From Wenyingzhuangia fucanilytica (GTDB lineage: Bacteria > Bacteroidota > Bacteroidia > Flavobacteriales > Flavobacteriaceae): 64,000 bases of DNA. The notes under the pieces were generated by a model that ran no database searches, was not told the DNA's origin, and saw nothing but the letters and a program-made list of their open reading frames with translations. The stretch's first letter is position 1. Every line of letters starts with the position of its first letter. The DNA is taken from NCBI RefSeq assembly GCF_001697185.1, contig NZ_CP014224.1, positions 1,240,001 through 1,304,000 of the forward strand. Direction: 5' to 3'. The translations under genes were made by a program, and so were the position numbers. Below, one piece after another: positions 1 to 7,137 of the stretch.

Positions 1-287
1 AAGGTAAAAAGTTGTACAAGCGTAATTGTGCTGTTTGTCATGCAATTGATGGTGGTGGTAAAATTGGACCAAACTTAACTGATGATTATTGGATCTTAGG
101 AGGTAGTATAGAAGATATTTACAATACTATTTCTGAAGGAGGTAGAGCTGGAAAAGGAATGATTGCTTGGAAAAATAGTTTTAGTTCTCAAGACCGACAA
201 TTGTTAGCGGCTTATGTAAAAAGTTTACAAGGAACTACTCCTGCAGAACCAAAAGAAGCACAAGGGGAATTATACAAAGAAGAATAA
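1..287 (+). CDS. ccoP: cbb3 cytochrome c oxidase diheme subunit III, C-terminal part
   Basis: This is the C-terminal end of a c-type cytochrome; the frame is open from base 3 and the rest lies left of the window. It shows one haem c motif, CAVCH, at about bases 27-41, and a later GMIAW segment near base 159 whose Met is the likely distal haem ligand. The fragment matches the last haem domain of CcoP, which passes electrons to the CcoN/CcoO catalytic core of the high-affinity cbb3 oxidase. The call depends on ccoG and fixH following directly, the standard order in Bacteroidetes. The TTG at base 12 is internal and not a real start. A generic cytochrome c is possible but unlikely in this context. 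Confidence 0.87.
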   Translation, partial: GKKLYKRNCAVCHAIDGGGKIGPNLTDDYWILGGSIEDIYNTISEGGRAGKGMIAWKNSFSSQDRQLLAAYVKSLQGTTPAEPKEAQGELYKEE

Positions 288-300
288 GTACCAAGTATAA

Positions 301-1722
301 ATGGCAACAGACAACAAAGAAGTTTTTAGAGACTCAATAGCAACCATCGATGATCAAGGAAAAAGATCATGGATTTATCCTAAAAAGCCTAAAGGTAAGT
401 TTTACTCTTTAAGAACATGGGTAAGTGTTTTTTTACTGACTACTTTGTTGTCTTCTCCGTTTATAAAAATAAATGGCAATCAATTATTTTTATTTAATGT
501 AATTGATAGAAAATTTAACATTTTAGGATTTCCTTTTTGGCCACAAGACTTCTATTTAGTGGTTTTGTCTATGCTTATAGGGGTTGTTTTTGTAATCCTC
601 TTTACTGTAGTTTACGGACGTGTATTTTGTGGATGGATTTGTCCTCAAACTATTTTTATGGAAATGGTTTTTCGCAAAATTGAATATTGGATTGATGGAG
701 ACAAAGGAGCCCAAAAAAGATTGGCAAAACAACCTTGGAATGCCGAGAAAATTAGAAAAAGAGTACTAAAACATACAGTTTTTTTATTGATTTCTTTTAT
801 CATCTCAAATGTGTTTTTGGCTTATATAATTGGAAGTGATGAGTTGATTGATATTATTACATCACCCATTAATGAGCATGTTGGTGGTTTTATAGGTATT
901 TGGACTTTTACAGGAGTATTTTATTTTATCTTTTCGTGGTTTAGAGAGCAAGTATGTATTATTGCTTGTCCTTATGGGCGCTTACAAGGAGTGCTTTTAG
1001 ACAATAAATCTATTATTGTTGCTTATGACTATATAAGAGGTGAAAGCAAAAAAGGAAGAGCCAAATTTAAAAAGAATGAGGATAGAGAAAAAGAGGGGAA
1101 AGGAGCTTGTATAGATTGTAATCAATGTGTAGAAGTTTGTCCTACAGGTATCGATATCAGACATGGAACTCAATTGGAGTGTGTAAACTGTACTGCTTGT
1201 ATGGATGCCTGTGATTTTATGATGGTTAAAACCCATCAGCCTAAAGGATTGATTCGTTATGCCTCAGAAGAAAATATCGAAAAAAATAAACCTTTTGAAG
1301 TAACAGTAAGAATTAAAGCATACACTATTATTTTAGGAATTTTAACAGTGGTGTTAATTGCCTTGCTAACAGTAAGAAGCAATGTTCAGGCAAACTTTTT
1401 TAGGGTGCCAGGAGAGTTGTATCAAGTAAAAGAGGGGAGATTAATTAGTAATGTTTACACTTATAAACTGGTAAATAAAACTACAAAAGATATTGATTCT
1501 TTGTCTTTTAAAATTGTTTCTCACAAAGGGGAAATTCAATTGGTAGGAACCACTCATTTGTTACTAAAAAGACAAGATATTTATGAAGGAACTGTTTTTA
1601 TAGAAATCCCCGAGGGAATGTTAGAAGATAGTAATGAAAAAATTAAGATTGGTGTTTTTAAAGGGGATAAAGAAATAACCACCACAACCACTAATTTTTT
1701 AAGTCCTAAAAATAAGTGGTAA
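301..1722 (+). CDS. ccoG: cbb3 oxidase accessory iron-sulfur protein CcoG (FixG/RdxA)
   Basis: This 473-residue polyferredoxin-like membrane protein is needed for copper handling during cbb3 oxidase assembly. Hydrophobic helices lie near residues 40-55, 85-105, 158-178, 195-215 and 338-358. Cys110 and Cys114 sit in a CGWICP motif at the end of a helix. A two-cluster ferredoxin domain follows, with Cys270/273/276/280 and Cys294/297/300/304. The C-terminal 110 residues form an Ig-like periplasmic domain typical of FixG. It starts 14 bp after ccoP and is followed 21 bp later by fixH, so it is almost certainly in the cbb3 operon. The length is normal for the family. Confidence 0.95.
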   Translation: MATDNKEVFRDSIATIDDQGKRSWIYPKKPKGKFYSLRTWVSVFLLTTLLSSPFIKINGNQLFLFNVIDRKFNILGFPFWPQDFYLVVLSMLIGVVFVILFTVVYGRVFCGWICPQTIFMEMVFRKIEYWIDGDKGAQKRLAKQPWNAEKIRKRVLKHTVFLLISFIISNVFLAYIIGSDELIDIITSPINEHVGGFIGIWTFTGVFYFIFSWFREQVCIIACPYGRLQGVLLDNKSIIVAYDYIRGESKKGRAKFKKNEDREKEGKGACIDCNQCVEVCPTGIDIRHGTQLECVNCTACMDACDFMMVKTHQPKGLIRYASEENIEKNKPFEVTVRIKAYTIILGILTVVLIALLTVRSNVQANFFRVPGELYQVKEGRLISNVYTYKLVNKTTKDIDSLSFKIVSHKGEIQLVGTTHLLLKRQDIYEGTVFIEIPEGMLEDSNEKIKIGVFKGDKEITTTTTNFLSPKNKW

Positions 1723-1743
1723 TAAACAATTAAAAAGTGAATT

Positions 1744-2196
1744 ATGAAGATTAATTGGGGTACAAGTATAGTATTGGCTTTTGTCTGTTTTATTGTGTTT
1801 ATTTTATTCTTTGTGGTAAAAACATTTACACAAAAAGAATATGAGTTTGATTTGGTTTCAAATCAATATTACGAAGATGAATTAGCTTTTCAAAAGACCA
1901 TTAATAATGCTGAAAATACAGAGAAGTTAGAAAACAAAGTTGAGTTTGTTTTGTTAAATAATGAATTAAAAATTAACATTCCTAACGCTAAAAACGAATT
2001 AATTATTGGAGAGATTCATTTTTATAGACCATCAAACAAAAAATTAGATTTTATCAAAAAAATAGCCTCAAAAAATAATGTTTTAACTTTTACTAGTGAG
2101 GAGTTGGTAAAGGGTAGATGGGATGTGTCTGTTACTTGGTATTATGAAAATGAACCTCAAAATCAATTTTTTAAAAAGGAACAAATATATTTTTAG
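1744..2196 (+). CDS. fixH: FixH family protein (cbb3 oxidase assembly)
   Basis: This 150-residue protein has a single N-terminal transmembrane helix (about residues 7-28) and a periplasmic beta-rich domain. It matches FixH/CcoH, a single-helix protein required for stable cbb3 oxidase assembly. It lies between ccoG and a TauE/DsbD_2-like gene, the usual Bacteroidetes arrangement. Its stop codon directly abuts the next ATG, which implies translational coupling. Sequence conservation in this family is low, so the call rests mainly on topology, length and position. Confidence 0.85.
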   Translation: MKINWGTSIVLAFVCFIVFILFFVVKTFTQKEYEFDLVSNQYYEDELAFQKTINNAENTEKLENKVEFVLLNNELKINIPNAKNELIIGEIHFYRPSNKKLDFIKKIASKNNVLTFTSEELVKGRWDVSVTWYYENEPQNQFFKKEQIYF

Positions 2197-2898
2197 ATGA
2201 TATTATCAGCCTTTATATTTGGTTTGCTTAGTAGTTTACACTGTGTAGGTATGTGTGGACCCATTGCTTTTGCTTTGCCAGTACATGCTGGTACTAAAAG
2301 TCAAAAATGGTCTAAAATTATTGCCTATCATTTTGGGAGATTACTTACTTATGCTTGTATAGGCTTTGTTTTTGGTTTGTTTGGAAAAACTTTTGTTTTG
2401 TTAGGCTTACAACAAACACTTTCTATTGTAGCAGGTGTTATTCTTATTCTTATTGCTTTATTTCAAAAAAAAATACTGAATTATTTAGAGCAAAAATCCT
2501 CATCAAAAATAGTTGGGTTGATTAAGAATACTTATCAAAAAATTTCAAAATCTAATACAGTACTAAATTTTATGAGTTTAGGAATGCTAAACGGATTGTT
2601 ACCATGCGGTACTGTTTATATTGCTTTAATTGGAGCCATTGCTATTGGTAACATGGCTTATAGCAGCTTATATATGTTTGTTTTTGGATTGGGTACTTTG
2701 CCCTTAATGCTTTTGTTAATGGGAGCTAAGATTTTAAGTAGAGAACGATTTAGAACTGTTTTTAAAAGAGCGGTTCCGGTAATGTTACTAGTTGTAGGAG
2801 TATTATTTGTTTTAAGGGGAATGGGCTTAGGAATTGCCTTTGTATCTCCTACAGATATGAGTTTACAAATTCAATTTGTGCCTGTTGGTTGTCATTAA
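2197..2898 (+). CDS. TauE/SafE (DsbD_2-like) membrane protein of the cbb3 cluster
   Basis: This 233-residue protein has about six hydrophobic helices. The first contains SSLHCVGMCGP with a Cys pair, and a second Cys lies in LNGLLPCGT near residue 139. These are hallmarks of the DsbD_2/UreH-like group usually annotated as sulfite exporter TauE/SafE. In Bacteroidetes this gene follows fixH and probably moves reductant or copper for oxidase maturation; that role is inferred from context and the Cys pair, and sulfite export is not supported. It begins immediately after the fixH stop and is the last gene of the operon, followed by a hairpin terminator. Confidence 0.8.
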   Translation: MILSAFIFGLLSSLHCVGMCGPIAFALPVHAGTKSQKWSKIIAYHFGRLLTYACIGFVFGLFGKTFVLLGLQQTLSIVAGVILILIALFQKKILNYLEQKSSSKIVGLIKNTYQKISKSNTVLNFMSLGMLNGLLPCGTVYIALIGAIAIGNMAYSSLYMFVFGLGTLPLMLLLMGAKILSRERFRTVFKRAVPVMLLVVGVLFVLRGMGLGIAFVSPTDMSLQIQFVPVGCH

Positions 2899-2914
2899 AT
2901 TTATTTTCAATCAT

Positions 2915-2950
2915 AAAAAAAGCAGTAATTATAAATTACTGCTTTTTTTA
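2915..2950. terminator. bidirectional intrinsic terminator
   Basis: A perfect hairpin (AGCAGTAATT paired with AATTACTGCT) is flanked by an A-run on the left and a T-run on the right. It lies between the convergent TauE-like gene and hemN and can end transcription from both sides. Confidence 0.85.
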
Positions 2951-2960
2951 TGGAGTTACT

Positions 2961-4310
2961 TTAAACTGTTTTAGAAAATTGTAACTGATTGTTATCTCCT
3001 AAATATTGGTCTATGGCCATACAAATATTTCTTATAAAAGGTCTTCCTTTATCGGTTACTATTATTTTTGATTTTTTAATGGTAACCAAACCATCATGTA
3101 CTAAAGGAAACATTTTTAAAGGAGCTTTTTCAAGAGATTTATTTTCTGTACTCCATGTTGTTTCGTAATGACACATTAAGTTTAAAATATGTTGTCTAAT
3201 GATTAAATCTTCGTTAGATGAAATATGTCCTTTGGCAATAGGGAATATTCTATTGTTTACCAATTGTTGATATTCTTCAATACTTTTTACATTCTGATAA
3301 AAACTATTCCAACTATCACCTATAGAAGAAACTCCTAATCCAATCATTAAATCAGTTTTGGCATGGGTATATCCCATAAAGTTTCTGTGTAGTGTATGGT
3401 TAACTAAAGCTTTGTATAAAGAGTCTGTAGGTAATGCAAAATGATCCATACCTATGTTGTGATATCCAAATTCTTGAAGCAATAATTTTCCTTCTTCGTA
3501 CATTAATAACTTTTCTTTACCAGAAGGTAAATTTTCTTCGGAATATCCTCTTTGTCCATTTCCTTTTAACCAAGGTACATGTGCATAGCTATAAAATGCT
3601 ATTCTATCAGGACTTAATTCTTTGGTTTTTTCTATGGTATTAATAACATCATCTATGGTTTGAAATGGCAATCCATAAATAATATCATGTCCTACAGATG
3701 TATAACCAACTTCTCTAGCCAATTCGGTTACTTTTTTTACTTTTTCAAAAGGTTGCATTCTATGAATGGCTTTTTGGACAGTTTCATTATAATCTTGTAC
3801 TCCGAAAGAAACACGTCTAAATCCTAAGTTATATAAGGTTTGTAAATGTTCTTTAGTAGTGTTGTTAGGATGTCCTTCAAAACTAAACTCATAATCCTCT
3901 GCCAATCGAGAAGTATTGATGATACAAGTTAAAAGGTAATGTAGGTTTTCAGAACTAAAAAAAGTAGGAGTCCCACCACCAATATGCAATTCCTTAATTA
4001 CTGGTTTTTCATCAAAAAGATTTAAGTACATAGACCATTCCTTTAAAACGGCATTGATGTATGGTGTTTCAACATCGTGTCTTTTGGTAATTCTTTTGTT
4101 ACATCCACAAAAAGTACATAGACTTTCACAAAAAGGTAAATGGATATAAACACTAATTCCTTGTGTATTATTGGTTTTGGTAAAAGTGTCAATCATTTTA
4201 CTCTTCCAAGTTTTAAGTCTAAAATCTTGAACATTCCAATGCGGAACCGTAGGGTAACTTGTATACCTTGGGCCTGGAACATTGTATTTGTTAATTAGGT
4301 TAATATCCAT
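2961..4310 (-). CDS. hemN: oxygen-independent coproporphyrinogen III dehydrogenase HemN
   Basis: This radical SAM enzyme converts coproporphyrinogen III to protoporphyrinogen IX without oxygen in haem synthesis. The 449-residue length is normal. Cys61, Cys65 and Cys68 form the CxxxCxxC cluster (HLPFCESLCTFCGC), with the extra Cys70 typical of true HemN, and GGGTPTF follows near residue 110. The N-terminal YNVPGPRYTSYPTVP signature separates HemN from HemW. It lies 13 bp downstream of the flavoprotein-like gene at 4324-6099 and is probably transcribed from that gene's FNR-type promoter, which fits a low-oxygen role beside the cbb3 cluster. Confidence 0.95.
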   Translation of the reverse strand: MDINLINKYNVPGPRYTSYPTVPHWNVQDFRLKTWKSKMIDTFTKTNNTQGISVYIHLPFCESLCTFCGCNKRITKRHDVETPYINAVLKEWSMYLNLFDEKPVIKELHIGGGTPTFFSSENLHYLLTCIINTSRLAEDYEFSFEGHPNNTTKEHLQTLYNLGFRRVSFGVQDYNETVQKAIHRMQPFEKVKKVTELAREVGYTSVGHDIIYGLPFQTIDDVINTIEKTKELSPDRIAFYSYAHVPWLKGNGQRGYSEENLPSGKEKLLMYEEGKLLLQEFGYHNIGMDHFALPTDSLYKALVNHTLHRNFMGYTHAKTDLMIGLGVSSIGDSWNSFYQNVKSIEEYQQLVNNRIFPIAKGHISSNEDLIIRQHILNLMCHYETTWSTENKSLEKAPLKMFPLVHDGLVTIKKSKIIVTDKGRPFIRNICMAIDQYLGDNNQLQFSKTV

Positions 4311-4323
4311 AGCTTTTTATTTT

Positions 4324-6099
4324 TTAAAGAGTTTGTAGCTTTAATTGTAGATCGATTACTTTTTGATATTTATCTGATAAACTATCTAAAGCTTGTTTGT
4401 TTTGCTCTACAAGTTCATTAAAGTTGTTTTGAAATAATTGTTGGTAGTATGAAATACCAGACAATAAATTACTTGTAAACCTTGTTAAGGTTTTGTTTTG
4501 CTTAGGGTTAAATTGCTCATTTATTTGATTAGATAAATAAGTAACATACATATCTAATTCTTTAATAAACATGTTAGGTCTATCATTTCTTTTGATGATG
4601 TTTATTTTACCATATATATGGTCTATCATGTTAGATAGGCTAACTTTTTCGCTAAAATAAGCTAGGTTAGGACCAGGGCATACAGAAACACCTTTACCTT
4701 CGGTTTTGGTTTCTATACCGTAATTTAATAGGGCAGTTGTCCCTAAACCTACACAGATACATGACTTTTCGGTTACCTTATCAATTTCTTTTTGCTGTTC
4801 AATAAGGCTCAACTCATTATTTTCTTGAAGCTGTTTTATTTTTAAATATTGATATTCCCTAGAAGCAATACATTGTCCTTCTGCTTTAAATTCTTGATTT
4901 AAGGCAACATGTCTTTTAGGACAAGCACTACCAGGTCTGTTTTTAGTAATATTTAATTCTTTTTGTTCGTCTTTAGTATTTCCTTTTAAATTGTTAAAAG
5001 GAACTCCTAAGGGAGAAATATTACTTAAATACAAATCTTTTTCTTTGGCATGCGCTAGTTTGTCAAGGGTTTCAACATCTACAGTAGTAGCTTCTGGAAC
5101 CAATAAAAAAGGGGAGCCCCATCCAATAGAATCTAAATCGTAGTTTTTTAATAAAAATTTGTGTTCTTCTGCCGTACCCACACCACCTTGAGCAGATATT
5201 TTTAAATCGGGCATATTTGCAGAAATCTCTTTGTTTTTTTGTGCTAAAGCTTTAGTAAACAAATCATAAGTAATATTGTATAATTCTTTTCTGTTGGTTT
5301 TAAACTCTTCTAGAACAGGGCCTAATAAGTATCCATCGGTTGCAAAAGCATGTCCACCGCAATTTAATCCAGATTCAATTCTATACTCAGTTACCCATAA
5401 ACCTTTTTTGGCTAAATATTTTCCTTGGATTAGTGCAGAGCGATAATCACTAACTTTTAAAATTATTTTCTTTTTAATGTATCCATTTTCATCAGGATAA
5501 AAATCTTCAAAGTTTTCTAGGTAATTATAAAGTCTTGGGTTCATACCAGCAGAAAAAACAATTGAAGAGTCTAAATTAGATTTTGCATAACCTCTTAAAG
5601 CTGCATGAGCATCATTATATTCAACAGGCAAAGCTTCGTGGTCTACATAGTTTGTTTTATCAATTTTGGTCATAATATTTACATCTATACGACCTGGTTT
5701 TAAGTTGTGTTTTATTAATAATTTGATTTCTGTTAAATCATCACTTTGTATTAAGCGTTGTTTTAATTCAGAACCAGAAGGTAGATGTTTGATGAAATCA
5801 ACAAAAATAGCGTCCTTAATACTTGATATATTTTTAAGCTTTTTAATTTTGGTTTGAATTAAATCATTCATCATATTAAGATAAGATGTAATTCTTAACG
5901 CTCTGTAATCAATAGTTTTATCGCTGATTTCTATGTATTTAAGCTGATTTAATTCAGAATAATATTTACGCAGTTTTTCAAGTAAAATATCATCAACTAA
6001 AGAAATTACAGAGTTAATTCCATAAGCTGCAACTTTTAGCGGACTGTCTGCCGTAAAACCAATTCCCATTACAGGAATATGAAAGGTGTGTTTTTCCAT
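4324..6099 (-). CDS. uncharacterised protein, distant nitronate-monooxygenase-like TIM barrel
   Basis: This protein of about 591 residues has no firm family name that I recognise. Some segments resemble nitronate monooxygenase/2-nitropropane dioxygenase flavoproteins. An ESGLNCGGHAF stretch near residue 250 resembles the EAGGHxG loop. AQGGVG followed by DSIGWGSPFLLVPEAT near residues 303-337 resembles the GGI...GTRF phosphate-binding end of that barrel. The C-terminal third adds a Cys-containing region (SCICVG, SVCPGP) with no match I know. A longer reading from 6126 is open, but its first codons overlap the predicted -7 box at 6124-6131, so the Met at 6099 is the better start. It precedes hemN by 13 bp and has an FNR-like site upstream, suggesting low-oxygen expression. 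FMN binding is inference. Confidence 0.7.
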   Translation of the reverse strand: MEKHTFHIPVMGIGFTADSPLKVAAYGINSVISLVDDILLEKLRKYYSELNQLKYIEISDKTIDYRALRITSYLNMMNDLIQTKIKKLKNISSIKDAIFVDFIKHLPSGSELKQRLIQSDDLTEIKLLIKHNLKPGRIDVNIMTKIDKTNYVDHEALPVEYNDAHAALRGYAKSNLDSSIVFSAGMNPRLYNYLENFEDFYPDENGYIKKKIILKVSDYRSALIQGKYLAKKGLWVTEYRIESGLNCGGHAFATDGYLLGPVLEEFKTNRKELYNITYDLFTKALAQKNKEISANMPDLKISAQGGVGTAEEHKFLLKNYDLDSIGWGSPFLLVPEATTVDVETLDKLAHAKEKDLYLSNISPLGVPFNNLKGNTKDEQKELNITKNRPGSACPKRHVALNQEFKAEGQCIASREYQYLKIKQLQENNELSLIEQQKEIDKVTEKSCICVGLGTTALLNYGIETKTEGKGVSVCPGPNLAYFSEKVSLSNMIDHIYGKINIIKRNDRPNMFIKELDMYVTYLSNQINEQFNPKQNKTLTRFTSNLLSGISYYQQLFQNNFNELVEQNKQALDSLSDKYQKVIDLQLKLQTL

Positions 6100-6123
6100 T
6101 ATAATTAATTGATGGTTATATGG

Positions 6124-6131
6124 CAAATTTA
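6124..6131 (-). promoter_or_regulatory. -7 promoter element (TAAATTTG) of the flavoprotein-hemN operon
   Basis: On the minus strand this matches the flavobacterial -7 consensus TAnnTTTG. It puts the transcription start near 6119-6120 and shows that translation begins at 6099, not 6126. Confidence 0.6.
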
Positions 6132-6152
6132 TGGGGTTATGTACTTTATTAA

Positions 6153-6168
6153 AATGATAAATATCATT
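6153..6168. promoter_or_regulatory. FNR/CRP-type operator (AATGAT-N4-ATCATT)
   Basis: This is a perfect inverted repeat with the core TGAT-N4-ATCA, as in the FNR box TTGAT-N4-ATCAA. Its centre (6160.5) is about 41 bp upstream of the start site predicted from the -7 element at 6124-6131, the classical class II activator position. It most likely drives the minus-strand flavoprotein-hemN operon. Which regulator of the family binds is not known from this window. Confidence 0.65.
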
Positions 6169-6214
6169 AGTACATAATTATTAGTCAACCTCTTATTATT
6201 AAATGCTTATTAAG

Positions 6215-6222
6215 TACTTTTG
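6215..6222 (+). promoter_or_regulatory. -7 promoter element (TACTTTTG) of the YkgJ-type gene
   Basis: This matches TAnnTTTG and predicts transcription from about 6226, which rules out the upstream in-frame ATG at 6203 as a start. Confidence 0.55.
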
Positions 6223-6238
6223 CAGTATGAGTATATTG

Positions 6239-6760
6239 ATGGAAGAATTTTTACAAGACTTACCTAATAAAGCCCAAAAGGTTAAAAAGGAAAACGTTTC
6301 TTATTTTAAGAGATTAAAAAAAAGAACGCCTAAAAACTTAGATTATGTAATGCAAGATTTACATGATAAAGAGTTTGAGAGTACAGATTGTTTAACTTGT
6401 GCCAATTGTTGTAAAACCACAAGTCCCATGTTTTTTGCTAAAGACATAGAGCGTATTGCCAAGCATTTTAGAATGAAAGAGCAAAAGTTTATGGACACTT
6501 ATTTAGAAAGAGATGAGGATGATTGTTATGTGTTAAAAAGTTCTCCTTGTGTGTTTTTAGATGAAAATGATAATACTTGTACTATTTACGATGTTCGCCC
6601 TAGAGCTTGTGCAGAGTACCCTCATACCAATAGAAAAAAGTTTATTCAGCTAACAGATTTAACCATTACCAATTCCGAAATCTGTCCTGCGGCATATAAT
6701 ATTGTAGAGGCCTTAAAAAAAGCAATTCCATTAGGTAGTACCCCTAAGAAACACAGATAA
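6239..6760 (+). CDS. YkgJ family cysteine-cluster protein
   Basis: This soluble protein of about 173 residues has the CxxCxxCC motif of the YkgJ/UPF0153 group (CLTCANCCK) and a second Cys-rich part (SSPCVFL, DNTCTIYDVRPRAC). The family probably binds iron-sulfur or zinc; its biochemical role is unsettled. Possible starts are 6203, 6227 and 6239. The promoter element at 6215-6222 excludes the first and would leave the second leaderless, so 6239 was chosen. The next gene begins after one base, so the two are probably cotranscribed. Confidence 0.82.
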   Translation: MEEFLQDLPNKAQKVKKENVSYFKRLKKRTPKNLDYVMQDLHDKEFESTDCLTCANCCKTTSPMFFAKDIERIAKHFRMKEQKFMDTYLERDEDDCYVLKSSPCVFLDENDNTCTIYDVRPRACAEYPHTNRKKFIQLTDLTITNSEICPAAYNIVEALKKAIPLGSTPKKHR

Positions 6761-6761
6761 T

Positions 6762-7103
6762 ATGAAGACGCTTAGAACTTCTAAGTTTTTTGGTTTTTGC
6801 TATGCTGATGAAATTCAGGAATGTGAATTTTTTGCTAAAAACTTTAAAGTTTTAGTTCAAGAAAATAGTTTGGTTTTTTCTTTTGATTTTATGAGAGGTT
6901 TAGATGTATTAAAAATAAAACCTCAGTTAACATTATATCGTTTTTTTGAAATAGAAGATGTTTATTTAAGAGATAAACTGATTGACACCATAAAAGAAAA
7001 TAGTGAAATTAAAAAGTTGTCTTTTAAAATTGATGATTACAAAGCACATATAAAGTCGCTAAAGTTTACTAGTAACGGTTTTGTTATAAAACTTATAGCA
7101 TAA
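6762..7103 (+). CDS. hypothetical protein, 113 residues
   Basis: I do not recognise this gene. It encodes a small soluble protein without signal peptide, membrane helix or obvious motif; it is rich in Phe and Lys and looks like a compact alpha/beta domain. It starts one base after the YkgJ-type gene stop and ends just before a terminator, so it is the second gene of that short operon and may act with that protein. Codon use looks like the neighbours. Confidence 0.7.
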   Translation: MKTLRTSKFFGFCYADEIQECEFFAKNFKVLVQENSLVFSFDFMRGLDVLKIKPQLTLYRFFEIEDVYLRDKLIDTIKENSEIKKLSFKIDDYKAHIKSLKFTSNGFVIKLIA

Positions 7104-7132
7104 AAAAGCCATACAATTTGTATGGCTTTTTT
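7102..7132. terminator. bidirectional intrinsic terminator
   Basis: The hairpin AAAAAAGCCATACAA/TTGTATGGCTTTTTT has a run on each side and separates the convergent 113-residue gene and the sulfatase. Confidence 0.85.
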
Positions 7133-7137
7133 GTTGT

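Noticed and set aside
6099-6126. Longer N-terminus for the flavoprotein-like gene
   Set aside because: The codons overlap the predicted -7 element at 6124-6131, so this stretch is not expected to be in the transcript as coding sequence.
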